Notes under the pieces: generated by a model
What the model was told of the DNA's origin: nothing
Databases searched by the model: none
What the model saw: only the letters and a program-made list of their open reading frames with translations
Shown: piece by piece, positions 37,570-64,000 of the stretch
Numbering within the stretch: the first letter of the stretch is position 1
Layout of the letters: each line of letters opens with the position of its first letter
NCBI GenBank assembly: GCA_947561715.1
Contig: OX387198.1
Coordinates: 7,378,001-7,442,000, forward strand
DNA length: 64,000 nucleotides
Origin: Ascidia mentula
Lineage: Eukaryota > Chordata > Ascidiacea > Phlebobranchia > Ascidiidae
Direction of reading: 5' to 3'
Position numbers and translations under genes: made by a program

Positions 37570-40500
37570 CTGTTAACATAGAGAGTGAATCTTTATTCTA
37601 TTAAACATCAATATTTGTAAGTATAGGTGGAGCTTTAATATCAACAAAATTTGTTGTCATAAATTCAATTTTCAAAGATATTTAGAAACCTTTTATCGCG
37701 GTTTCACTGCATTTGCCGCGATCGACGCGAATGCCGCTTTTGGCCGTTTTTCAAAATTTGTAAAAATTTTAACAGTGGAAAATACTGTGGGTAACGTTTA
37801 TGTTATGGCGCTTTGCGGAAGCCTGAAACGCAATGTCAGTTCGACGTATTTCGTAAAGTTCCCAATTCAATAGCGTCAATCTGCATTTTAGAAACACCCA
37901 TTAAACATCACCACCCTGGTAAAATTCAGGAAACTATATTTTGCCCAATAGACATCGTCAGTTTCTGACAGCTATTCAAATAAAACTTGTTCTAAACAAA
38001 AAGTACTTATGTATAAATAAAGATTTTACCGTAAGCAGAGCGAAGTTTGTGAGGTGGCTGCAGTTGCACTGAGGAGGGTTGGTATTGGGAACAAGACAAC
38101 AACCAGCTGACGACCACGAAAATGTGGTGAAATCCCAATACGCACATGTCTGGTTAAAGTACTGTGCCTGAAAATAAACACTTTTACAGGTTTTGGGACA
38201 AAACCGATTTCAACGAAATAGACACCTTCAAATTGGAGTTATTTTGCTGCGTGCCAAAGGTTTCCTTGACGAGTGAATGGATTATGTTCACGGGGTTGCT
38301 CAGTTGCACGTTGGGAAAAGGCTTTGATCCGTTACCGATGTTCACTGAGAGAACCTTAACACATGGTTCTACTGAGTTATTATACTAATCAGTGATCCAG
38401 AAACCCATAAAGTAAGCAGATCCAGAGACAGGTAAATCACTTTTGTGTGTTGTGAATGATACACGATTTCTGTTCTGTTATCCATTGAACATGTTTCTTC
38501 TATTGTACATTGCGAAGCATTTCAGCAGCATATTTCGAAAATCCGGAAAAAACAACAACACGATTATCGTAAAACACTATGACAAAGCCTCTTAAACTAC
38601 GGAATTTGGTGTGTAATATGGTGCCGCATAGAAATTTCCATGAAAAAAATGGGGCCGCAGAACGAACAAAATTAGGTCCTGCTCTGAAACACCAAATTAC
38701 ATTACGTACCCAGTCTACTTTATTGTTGGAAGGAAATAGAGTGTTGTCCGACAGCAAAAGAAACATCAATCTGGCAGATTGGTTGTTGGTGGCAGCATTA
38801 ATTGCCTCCTTGGGCATGACGGAAGAAACTGGTTGCACCTCAATTCCATCGGGGGTGAAAACTTTCGGCGTGAAATTGACAGGTTTCTTGGGGGATTCCA
38901 CGTTTAAAACTTCGGCGGTCATGGTAGGCGTTGCAACAGTTAGGCTTCCATTCGGCGGGAGGGACATTCTGTAACTTGTTGTGGTAACGGAATCGAGCAC
39001 TTTGGCCTTGTTGGAATCGTCCGTGCTGCTGTTATGTCCGGGCTGCTGGTAATACTTAGTCATGTGACTTGATAACGTCACGACGCGCTGAAACGCGAAC
39101 TCAGTCATCTGTGGACAACAAAAGGGATTAATCTAAGCACTTTCACTGTGCAATTAACTCTATTTATTGATCATACATCAGTTTCGGTGGGTATCAGAAA
39201 CATTTACAACTGAACAAATAATTTTGAATGGTATGTTGGAGTATCGCGTAAAAAAGCATAAATTCATATAGACAAAAAACAGTTGTGGTTAAGCCCAAAG
39301 AAAGACAAGCACGGGGTCATTATGTGACTGAACACAATGCGATGTATTTGTAAAACTGCATTACTTGTCAACAGTTTATATGTTCTGATACATTTCATCT
39401 TTAAAGGTGTATTTTTGCAGGCCTCGTTTTATGGCCTCGTTTTATTTTGTGACCAATCACAGGCCTCGTGTTATCGTGTGACCAATCACAGGCCTCATGA
39501 TATCGTGTAACCAATCACAGGCCTCGTGTTATCGTGTGAGCAATCACAGGCCTCATGATATCGTGTGACCAATCACAGGCCTTGTGTTATCGTGTGTCCA
39601 TTCACATGTTTCGTGTTATCGTGTGACCAATCTCATGTTTTTAAATGCGAAAATTTAACGACGAAAGGTGTGATAGGTTTACCGTGACATTTGGAGGAAT
39701 CATGGAGAGGTTGGAGAGAAAAGAGACTGTTTGAGATACGTGACCTTGGCTCACTTTTTGGGTGTCGGAAAGACACAAGTCAAGTTCAAGCAAGGTTGTG
39801 TCCAACTGAGCCGATGTTATGGTTTTTACATCAACCTGAAATGAAATTTCAAAAGAATTCATCGTTTAATCTTAGCAAGCAGTCCTAATCTTCATGATTT
39901 AAATTTTGAACTGGAAGATTGACCCAAAAATCATTGAACACCAGAATATATGGCTAAAGTGGATGTTTTTCTTCTTCGTGTTTACCTTTTTGAGCAAAGT
40001 GTCTATAGGAGTGCATGGTGACACAATTACGGAAGATGAGTTGAAATGTGAGAAAAACACATCCTTGAAATCTTCACGAGTGCAATAAACTATTGCGCGT
40101 GGAATGCCTTAAAAATAGTATACAAAAATGTCAAACCGATGATCACATCGGATGGGGGAAGTATTGTAATTCTTCTTGTTGGTGAATGATCAGAGCGTTG
40201 GATAAAACAAAATAACAATAAGGTACAGGAGATAAAGAATGAAACACAAACAGATAACTTCCTTCAGAAATGAAAACTAAATACTGTATGTTTCATGATG
40301 TCATTTGGGATTGCTAAGTAAAGACTTTCGCAGTTGGGCGAGCTTGCTATGATACATTGATATTTTTTCCATAAAATACGGTAGTTTTGTATGTTTTTAT
40401 TATCGTATTGTCTGAACTTTACTTGTATTGGGGCAGGTTTCTATTGAGTAACCAGAGTAAGTTGGCATAGTCTCGTTGAATGTAAAGGAGCCATTTGGTC

Positions 40501-43500
40501 CCGTCACGGTCTCCTTGAAGCATTTGGCTGCCAAAAGTGTACGAAATGTTAGTTCTCTTACCATAAACATAACACTGCTTATATGTGCAAAAAAGCCACA
40601 ATATTGCAAAGCTGCAGACAGTGCGTGTACACACCCTGTCTGCAGCTTTATAACACTGCTTGTTTAGTGCCTTTTACTCCTAAGCATCGGCATATTTGTA
40701 AAAGTTATGAAATAAAAACCAACAGGTTAAATAAGGTGTCTATTTGTTTTGGTTTATTTAATTGGGCTTACGGATTTACCAATGCAATGTACTCCAGTCT
40801 TTACTGCCGTCTTGTTGCACGTACAGAAGGTAACCACGTCTTTCTCCAAGTGTATCTCCATACCATTTGAAATGTACTTGCTGTCGGCAGTAACAGTCAC
40901 AGGGGCCAGGGTGCCACTGATAGTTGAAAACATCTTGCAAGTTGTGTTGGCGGCACAAGTGCGGTTCAGACACGGACGGATAAACGGCAGCCCTGTTCCA
41001 CAAAAACATTTGTTTTTGCCATACAAGACACGTTGAACGAATTTCCCCCTTAGCAAAGGACGTGCACAGAGGAAACGACGTGACCGGATGCAAGTGTGGG
41101 GGAAGATTAGGCGACCAAACACAACAAGAGTGCAGACTTTTTTAAATTTTTTCCCCGCAATTCTTGTAAACATTGGAAAGTCGGTGGTGATTTAGTTTCA
41201 CGATGAAATAGCGTGATTTATGTCAGGATTTCCATACATAATAAATGATAGGGGTTCATGCGTTTTTGACATTAGAGGTTTTTATATTAGTAAAATACAT
41301 GACAAGCAACTAAAGAAAAAGAAAAACGCTTTAAATATATCTGGTAAGTTTACCCCCACGAGCCGTAACGAATGTACAAAGAATGATAAAAAACAAAATG
41401 AACCTTTGGTCATCAGAGGTGTGGAATAGGCAGTGAGCGGAGAAAGAGAAATTGGGGCTCCTGTATTTGCTCTCAACGCCACTTGGTAAGAGCGGTTGGG
41501 TTTCAACGGGCCGTTGCATATCTGATATGGGGCCGTTAAGTTGCAACTTCCTTCTGTACCTTTATGCAAAACAACGAATGTTTAAGAAAGGGTGCACGAC
41601 GTATAGGAAGTGTTCTACAGGAAGTGGGCTGTGATCGAATACCTATATCAAGAAGACGTTTTGTGGTATAGTAAGGTGAGGACGGTGAACAGCCGACTGT
41701 GAAGGCGTGATATGGAGGAGTGGGCGTTAGGTTGATGCTCGTCGACCAAACTCCAGATTTCGTTGTCCCTGCAAAAACGACGTTTTTTTGTTGGCCACAA
41801 ATCATCAATTGAGGTTTAATTTCGAAGTAAAATACCTTTGACATACTTTGATAAGTACGTGGAAACAAAATATACGCAATTTGTTTCTAATAAAAAATTT
41901 ACTGTCATAAGATTTTCGATTGCTATTTCTGCCACATCAATGATAGTAACCCGACCATTCAGTGGCCAAGGCTAAGAAAGAGTACATATTTCGTACATTT
42001 TAAAACTGTGACCTGCTTTGTGGTCAATCGTTACTAAGTCGCAAATCATCAATCAATTTGCGTTTAAGAAATTTTCCACTTGCATAAACAATCGCACGTT
42101 TTTATCGCATTAGTTTCCCACCTGTGTCGGAATACTGCAGCTCCTTCACGAAGATATCAACCGATAGAATAGGACCTCCGTCCGTGGAGAAGGTTTTGTT
42201 AACAACGTTGCAGGGATTATGTATGGTAGTTGCGTTACGACGTTGCGACGATTTGTCAACAAGTGCCGGCGGATAATCTCTAGTCAATGCCAATGGAGCT
42301 AAAACAAAAAAAAGTTGTTAAACTTTCGTTTTTAGCTATTTTGCCAACCCATTGCACGCAACTGCAATACGAAAAGCATTTCTTTTGTACGATATCGTCG
42401 TAATACTTACATTTGTTGACGTGGTTATTCAATTTCACAAAAAACACAAGAAAACTATATAAAGAAAACCCGTCACAAATCAGAAAAAATATCACTGTGA
42501 ACAAACGTCACAATTTAGTTTAAACGGTTTAAAACGGTTGGAAGAGTTTTTGTGTTAATGCTTGATTAGTTTCGATGAAAATATTCTGCCGTTTTGACCG
42601 TTTAATTTTGGCCTTTCAGCACAAAAAGATGCCAAATTTGACTAATCGCCAATAAATTGTCCACCACCGAAGTTTGATCCATAAGAAGTATTTCATTTTT
42701 TGTCCAACTAAGCACACTTGTGTCATATTGTGATTTGAAAAGCGATCACTTTGAATTTTACCAAAACCCAACCAATCTTTGATGAAATAATTTTACCAAA
42801 TTTGTCGTTTGTGTGTTAATCTACAAAACCAAACATTTAAAAACGGTGAAAATAAGTAATCTGCTGATTGTTCTTTGAACTTTGATCAGCAAAATCAGCG
42901 GTCAAAACATCCAATCGAAACGACTTTTACCAAAACCAAATCAATATTTTTCCACCCAAAACAACACAGTCCTGGTGGATTCCCCGTATCGTGTTATCGC
43001 GCACCAAAGTTAGCTTGTATTCGTTTTACAGAAAACATCCGAGTGTTACTTACGTCCGGGAACAACGACCGGTGATGAGAAAGGTCCGCTTCCGCTAGCA
43101 GTAATTTGGGCCACGCTTATAGTTTGCTTGAAACCTTTCAGAAGACCGACAATCATGTGAGACTGGACTGATGCCAAGTTGTCGGCGGTCGCATGGAACA
43201 CCTGAACACACATGACTATGTATCAGTTATGCCAAATCAAAGTGACCACTCGATGCTTGGTTGTGTGCTGCACAATTACCCTGAGGAAGCCTAGCTGAAC
43301 AGCAGGAAAAACTTCGGTCAATAAAAGTTGCGTTTAATTGTGCCAGAAGGATAGATTATTAAAATATATAGTGACCACTGCCATGCATCCACTGTTTTTC
43401 AAGTTTTATTTGCAAAAAGTCGTTATTACATCTAAATATTGCTAGGCTCTCAAAAAGTATATGATGCAGATATGCCAACAATGATAACCTTCATTAACTA

Positions 43501-46340
43501 CTGTATAATTACACCTCAAAAGATCTCCACAGCATTACCTTCGTTATGTTGCCAGCCTTGGCGAGGATCGTAAATTTACTTGGTCCTGGATAGGGTCGGG
43601 AAGCATTCCACTTCACAAGCATTGAGGTCAAACTTATCCAGTCAGCCGTTGTGTTGTATGGAGCAGTGGGAACTAATCAGAGTACATAAGGGTGTTGAGT
43701 ATAGGGGTAATAGCATCTTGCCATTATGGTAAATGTAGTAACTCATACGGATAACCATTAACCACGCATCAGCTGTTTTTATGCAAGGCAAACTATAGGT
43801 AAACACCGTACAAAACTCAATGCAAGTTTCCACAAAACATGGGCATTGAAAATATTGAAATAAGTTTCTTTATTTGCAGTTTTATCATTGTTTTTTTTTT
43901 ATTGCGTTATACTTTGCAGTTCCACATACTAGACAGCCAATATAATAAAGTATGTAGTCACGATTTTATGATAAAAAGGATTTGGTAGCCGTGACCCACG
44001 TGCGATATGACCATCATGCACTTACCGGCTGGTCGACTTCGGATGGTTTTGTGGGTTTGACACATGGTCAGAGGGCACGTGGACAAAGTTATCTTCAACC
44101 ATCTGATATAAAATCACAACAAGTCATTCAAACGATACAGAACACGAATATTATAGCTCAACAACCAATTTGATCAATGTTAAAAGTCTCACAACATAAG
44201 CGAAAGTTTAGCTACAAGCGATTTAATTCTGTTTCTACGATTTCTATGTTCGTCGATGTACCTGTATCCGGGTACTTTGCCAACGTTGATCGTGGGGTTG
44301 ATTACTGTGTTGTGATTGGCCAGCGACTGACTATAACACGTCGGGTCGTTCATGTCCGAGCACTCGGAGGGGCTTTGCCTGTGGCAATAACATATTGTTA
44401 AACAACGGTCCCATTTAATACAAGCATATAGTTAAAAACGTATGCAGTTCGTTTAAAGGTCGAACTGCAATCAGAATTCCTGGAAATCTGCTAACGATGT
44501 GGTAGGTTAATATCCTACGCCGCGCGCGGCGTGGTATAGACAAGCTTACAAGGCTGCAATGCAGCCACGCTCAACTGTTTTACCCTAGTTTAAATTCCTT
44601 ACTATAGTAACAGTGCTGTGAGGGGATTTTGATGCATTAACAACTTCTTAAAAACCAGCGATGACAAAATACCATGTGGTAACATTTCAATACGATTCCT
44701 TGAAAGCTTGGTTGTGGGTGAAGTCATGCTTTACCTTACGGTGACGTTAACCTTGTAGAATCCCGGACTGACAGAGATGGTTAGGTTGTTTTGTTTGTCT
44801 ACTGCTGCGTTGAACGTGGGCGCTGTAAAAAGAAAATCTTAATACAGAAAATTGCCCAATGTCGTTCTAACTATCAATTTCATCTTGAAGAAAAATGGAG
44901 ATCAAAATTTTACGAAATAAATTAATATATTGTAGTTATGGCGAAGACGCTAAAACTATGCTAACACTCTTACAAAAACCATACCTAAAGGTTGACATCC
45001 TCCTACGCACGAACAAGGTCCTTTCAGGATGAAGTTCTGGATCAAAGGGTATTAGTTGCTTTTTGTCCGATTTAGTCTAAGTTTTACTGTGAAGATTTCA
45101 ACTTACGTAATTGATATTGGTCGTTGTTGTTGAGCTGGCACTGATGAAGTCGAACACATGCGAGGTGGTGTTTCTCTGGCAAATTAAGTCCACGACTGCA
45201 CTTCTGCAATCAGACAAAAACACGGGTGGTGAGTTACGTTATGCGTTGTCGGAACGCTGTATAATTTAACCTATGGTTGTCCGTGGAGTGGTACTCAAGA
45301 TTAGGATTTCCACCGATTGTTTCAAAAGATTCCGTGCTCTGCACACCAAGCTCGAATGGTTGAACCCCTTTATAAAGTTGACGTGCCTGAAGGTAAAGCA
45401 ACACAATAATAACAACGCTTTAATAAATGACATGCATGCAGAAAAGCAAAGCATACATATGAATACACTTAGTTTTGCCGAATTTGTTCTGGTAAGATTT
45501 CTATTTTTTTGTTAATTCGATTATTTTTTTTTTGTAGTAAATGCTTACAGTTTACTACGGGTTGCACTCCATGCGTTTGAACTTATTGCTTGTTTTAGGG
45601 CTAGACGCGGCAAAAGCGCTCAGTTAATGTATCAGAAAAGAGTTCGATTTTCAGCAAGGAAATGAGTGGGCCACAAAGGTAATCCAAGTAAGACTCCCAC
45701 ATTCTTTGGCTTACCGCCAGGTTCCTAAAGCCGCTGACATTAAACCCTATACACGGGTTGAACTCGAACACGTGGACCCAGGAAGATGTGAAACCTGGTG
45801 TTCCGTTGTTGCTCGCCAAGCGGTTGAGGTCAATCGCTCCGCTTCCGTCTGACATTTCGCATCTGTGGGTTAAGAAAGTTATGTAAAAACAATTAAAGAT
45901 AACCTTTTATTTCAAGATGACCTTGGATTTTAAATTTTTATTTTGTGTTTGGTTAAAGTGCACATGCAATTTATTGACATATACGAAGGTTTACTTTCGG
46001 CTTGAGTAGGCTACTTTTTGTTTGTGTGGCAAATGCAACGGTCTAAACAACAAACTACATTTTAAACATATCAATTTAAGGCTGCAAATTTGCTAGTAAA
46101 CGAATGTTCGGCACTATTTCTGCGTAACAACGTATCCATCGTTGCTTAAAAGCAGGATGTGTCGTCCTCAATTTGACCAACATTTTCGCAAAATACATAC
46201 AGCAGTTGCATCGGCATACATGGTCTGTAGACAATACTTTACCTGCATCGACTTGTACGTACACATGTCTGTGCAGAGCACGTGGCCAGCATCAGATATG
46301 CCAATAAGAAGAAACTGAAAACAATCCTAACGCTAGTCAT
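34272..46340 (-). CDS. Adhesion G-protein-coupled receptor with MRH-like and FN3-type ectodomain
   Basis: Plasma-membrane receptor of the adhesion class, expected to self-cleave at its GPS and signal through G proteins. Exons in transcript order: 46243-46340, 45715-45862, 45271-45386, 45107-45203, 44985-45036, 44735-44822, 44262-44378, 44026-44102, 43539-43672, 43054-43201, 42122-42298, 41643-41768, 41404-41553, 40780-40992, 40423-40527, 39986-40071, 39755-39835, 38706-39108, 38226-38371, 38030-38167, 37460-37569, 36843-37050, 36091-36232, 35634-35794, 35083-35253, 34272-34439. Total 1219 residues, phase closed. Order: signal peptide (1-23), MRH-like domain (about 30-175), FN3 (about 265-360), receptor-phosphatase-like FN3 region (360-510), Cys-rich segment (510-640), GAIN domain with GPS (645-895), seven helices (905-1180), short tail. 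Many NXS/T sites lie in the ectodomain. Least certain are the donors at 38226 and 38706. Family-level identity is firm, but the subfamily is not assigned. Confidence 0.88.
38030..38167 (-). other. GPS motif exon of the GAIN domain
   Basis: This exon encodes CAYWDF, then W, then C-N-C-SHLTNFALL. It is the canonical GPS pattern with all Cys and Trp positions and the HL/T cleavage triad. The tethered agonist would start TNFALLT, which continues into the next exon. Autoproteolysis is therefore predicted to be functional. Confidence 0.92.
39419..39637. repeat. Minisatellite, about 7.5 units of 29 bp
   Basis: It lies in an adhesion-GPCR intron. The unit is roughly AGGCCTCGTGTTATCGTG followed by TGACCAATCAC. 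Units alternate between CGTGTTATCG and CATGATATCG for four consecutive units, giving a 58-bp higher-order period. Most units carry a CCAAT box. Confidence 0.85.
40608..40649. repeat. Perfect 14-bp inverted repeat with 14-bp loop
   Basis: Arms 40608-40621 (AAAGCTGCAGACAG) and 40636-40649 are exact reverse complements. The loop contains the palindrome GTGTACAC. It sits in an intron and shares sequence and left flank with the repeat at 23993-24053. Confidence 0.85.
44985..45862 (-). other. MRH-like (mannose-6-phosphate receptor homology) domain block
   Basis: Exons 45715-45862, 45271-45386, 45107-45203 and 44985-45036 encode a pattern like the repeats of the cation-independent M6P receptor. It runs: Cys, then DG..G-IDLNRLA, FEFNPC, a PFELG turn, LEYHSTDNHRSAVVDLIC (compare the LxY...RSxxIxFxC core), then NYNFILKGPC. 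The Gln normally found in a CQ motif, and the Glu before the last strand, are not evident, so sugar binding is doubtful. Based on pattern recognition only. Confidence 0.6.
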
Positions 46341-48963
46341 GATGGAGCCTTAAAAAGTATTTTTCCAAGCCTTATTATCTAGATCAGATACCATAATTTA
46401 ACTAACGCCAACACCAAATAGGAATATTGGATTATAAACGTGACTGCACACCAGAAGCCATACTATAATCTTAAGAGATTTTAATTTTCTATATAGGATA
46501 GGTATAGGCTAACACTTTCAGTTATTTAGCAAGTGGGCGCAAGGTAACTGTTTCTGTAACTCGTTCTTGACAAAAACAACATCAAAAGTAGATATGCCTG
46601 GATATTTTCATAACTTGGCATTTTGCAAGCCCATTCAATGCGCTTGCAACCTAATTCTGATTCATTGCAACCCGACTAAACGACGAACGTGCAAAAAAAC
46701 GAAGGTACCATAGCTTGCTTCACAGAAACAAAACCGGGGTGCGCTGGTGAAAAACTACAGCTTTTTTCCAGCTTCTAGCCTTTACTGTATATACTCTCCA
46801 ATGATATTGCTTAGTGTCTCTTCCTCTGCCGCCAGAATATTGATAAACGACTTCCTTGCATGTGAGGATACACAAACAGCGCGCTTTGTTTTATTTCACC
46901 GCGTTCTTGCGGGATGTGAGTCACGCTTGTGTGGAACCGTAAACTTACGTAGTTTTACTCTGTCGAAGGAACTAAGTTTGTCCCGCAAAGAAATTGAGTC
47001 CTTATTATGATTTGGGACACTGAGAATATGGGTATGTCTCATCAGGCGGATAAATTCTGTTTTTAAGCTTGCTTTGAAGCGAAACAAAACGAAAAATAGG
47101 CTAACACGACATTAAAAACACACGACTACACCAGGAGGAACTAAAGAACTTGCTCAAACATTCCGTAATTTTTGTGATAAATGTTACAAAGTTATAGATT
47201 CGTAAAAGCGAAATCGTGCCACACAGCGAGGTAACTCGATTGCCGACAAATACCACTAGGGAGTTGAATTCACGTTGTTATTAAGCTTACATCATTCAAT
47301 TTTCTCCAATTCAATTAGTTTTTTGTTCGCAGATGCGATACTGGGGGAAAGGTAGGCTACTGGCTTCCACTTCAAACAAGCTGAGTCACGCTCGCAGACT
47401 AACTGCTGAGTCAACAACCTCTCATTTTTATGAATTTTTGCTCCGCTGCATGTTAATGTTTAACAGAAAAAGTAAGGCCCAAGGTGAAAGCAACTGTTCA
47501 AAAATATAAAAAAAAACAGAGTGGCGTTCGTAATTCGAATTTAAAACAACACAAATAATCCCAAAAAAGTAACCCAACCTCCGCGAGTATGCAATCATTA
47601 CTGCATATACAGAGCGTTTAACATACGTTGTTAGTTAAACGCGAGTATAACACTGCAAACACTTGTCTTCAGAACCATCATTTTACACAAATCTGCTAAA
47701 ACTGCATTTTCTTTAAAGATTCTTGTTTGCATGATTGCCCTTTTTTATAAGTTTGGGAGCAAGTCGAATGTTCCATTGTGCCATATATGGTAGAATGCAT
47801 TGACATGACAGGCCACATTCACCATAGTATTTTGTCCAACGTGTTTAGGTTCTGTAGATCAAGTGGATAAATTTCTATTTCGCAATCTAGGCTATACAAT
47901 CTTCGAAGGCATTTACGCCATGGTTTTAGGGAAAAGTTTAGTTAGGCCCGAATGCTGGGCAAACACTGTAGGGATCGCACAACAAACAGAACAAGTAACG
48001 TTTATGGCAAAGTGCTGAGTCAACGCCCTAGCGTTGTTCTGTGACATTAATAATTGACTAAGCAAAAAGGTTTGTTACATGCTGCCGTGAGAGAAGAACA
48101 ACTGATGATGGACGCCAGTTTATGTTGGGGGGATTGAGACTGGGCGTGCAAGTGTGATAAGATTCTGTCGGTGTTAGATTGATTTCCGTTTCTATGACGT
48201 AAACTTTGGGTATTCTTAATACGCTTTGCTGTTGCGTTTTTTGTTTTAATCAAAGGAGAGCCTGAATCGCACAGTTTTGCAATGAACCACGATTTGTCAG
48301 GAAATATTCTTAGTACGTTTTTTGTAGACTTGTCGTAGTTTTTCACAAGTAATGCCATAAAACCGTTTGTGTGGAAGGATGTTTTATGTATTTTAAAATT
48401 AACATAAGACGATTTAATTATTTATTGTATTTACGAATCACAACATACTTTTTAGTTTTTTTTGACAATTTAGTTAGTCGGCCGCATGAACATCCAGATT
48501 TTTCTTTAAAAAGACTGAATTATGCCGAAGTGGACAAGGTAACTTTATTCAAATGTATATTGACTTTCAATCGATTTACAAACGGAAAGTAACAAACTTG
48601 CACAAACAAGCCTCTTCCGCCATTAACAAAGAGTTAAGTTAACAGCCTTTAGGTGACTCAGCATTTTCTGATGTTTCACCATTGACAACCCGACAAGCCC
48701 CAACTTACCTGTATTGCAAGTCTTTGCGTAATCGGTTAATAATTTACTCTGCGAGGAGAGTCACCCTCTAGAAATATATTGTGTGTGGCATTTCGGTTAT
48801 TGGTTCGTTCAGAAATGGTTCACAATTTGCAACCTTTTTTTGTTATTTTTCATATTGGCTGTTTCATAAGTGTCAATAAAACTGCTCGACAACATACCAC
48901 ATCACACAAATTATATTAGGCGGAAACCCTTTGCAAACGCTGTATCCTGCATGATATTTTATC
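46341..48963. promoter_or_regulatory. Shared head-to-head promoter region (adhesion GPCR / ABCC)
   Basis: The two start codons diverge from this 2.6-kb gap, so it should hold both promoters. No exon was recognised. Four ARE/MARE-type sites are listed separately. The reading frames at 46747-47010 and 48047-48358 show no similarity to anything I know. Confidence 0.6.
47380..48662. promoter_or_regulatory. Cluster of four ARE/MARE (CNC-bZIP/Maf) sites
   Basis: The 9-mer TGACTCAGC, or its complement GCTGAGTCA, occurs at 47380-47388, 47405-47413, 48014-48022 and 48654-48662. The last three extend to TGACTCAGCA. The core fits the antioxidant response element TGACnnnGC and the Maf element. The sites lie about 300 to 1580 bp upstream of the ABCC start codon. 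In vertebrates MRP genes are known NRF2 targets, so regulation of this transporter is a reasonable inference, not shown. Confidence 0.6.
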
Positions 48964-63953
<14,990 letters not shown>

Positions 63954-64000
63954 TGAGCGTAGGACAATGATTTGCACTTTAAAATATGTGTTAGTGAGTT

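Noticed and set aside
38579-38974. Open reading frame of 131 codons on the plus strand
   Set aside because: It is the antisense shadow of the long GAIN-domain exon 38706-39108 and has no recognisable protein features of its own.
40776-41093. Longer upstream version of the Cys-rich adhesion-GPCR exon, extending to about 41048 or beyond
   Set aside because: Starting the exon at 41048 gives the wrong incoming phase. The acceptor at 40992/40993 restores phase and joins the preceding exon cleanly.

Overview
This window is animal nuclear DNA. Genes are split into many short exons (about 40 to 400 bp) with GT-AG introns of 60 bp to about 4 kb, no operon-like layout, AT-rich non-coding DNA, and remnants of hAT and Ty3/gypsy transposons. 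Every protein recognised is a metazoan family (p190 RhoGAP, alpha-1,6-fucosyltransferase, adhesion GPCR, MRP-type ABC transporter). Gene density, compact introns and moderate divergence from vertebrate proteins suggest an invertebrate chordate, most likely an ascidian tunicate of the Ciona type. The species call is an inference. I built the gene models by hand from splice sites, reading phase and protein similarity. The phase closes at every junction in all five models, which is the main internal check.

Layout. (1) 991-18399, minus: 25 exons of a p190 RhoGAP gene, cut by the left edge inside its RhoGAP domain. A 241-bp hAT-like MITE sits in its first intron. (2) 18400-21978: gap between two divergent genes. 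(3) 21979-26442 and 29096-33145, plus: two tandem FUT8-like genes. Their last five exons are almost identical although the introns and first exons are not. Between them lies a Ty3/gypsy fragment interrupted by a 672-bp hAT element with a clean 8-bp target duplication. A decayed third FUT8 exon lies at 33896-33965. (4) 34272-46340, minus: 26 exons of an adhesion GPCR of about 1219 residues, with a signal peptide, a mannose-6-phosphate-receptor-like (MRH) domain, FN3 and receptor-phosphatase-like domains, a GAIN domain with GPS, and seven helices. It is tail-to-tail with the second FUT8-like gene. (5) 46341-48963: 2.6-kb head-to-head region with four copies of a Maf/Nrf (ARE) type site. (6) 48964 to the right edge, plus: 28 exons of an MRP1-like ABCC transporter, cut inside its last transmembrane domain.

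The genes form no obvious single pathway. Three encode secretory-pathway or plasma-membrane proteins (Golgi core fucosylation, adhesion sensing, conjugate export) and one a cytoplasmic Rho regulator. The best leads are the exon-restricted homogenisation of the FUT8-like pair, the MRH-containing adhesion GPCR, the ARE cluster upstream of the MRP gene, and a 63-bp in-frame mini-intron inside the first ATP-binding domain of that transporter.
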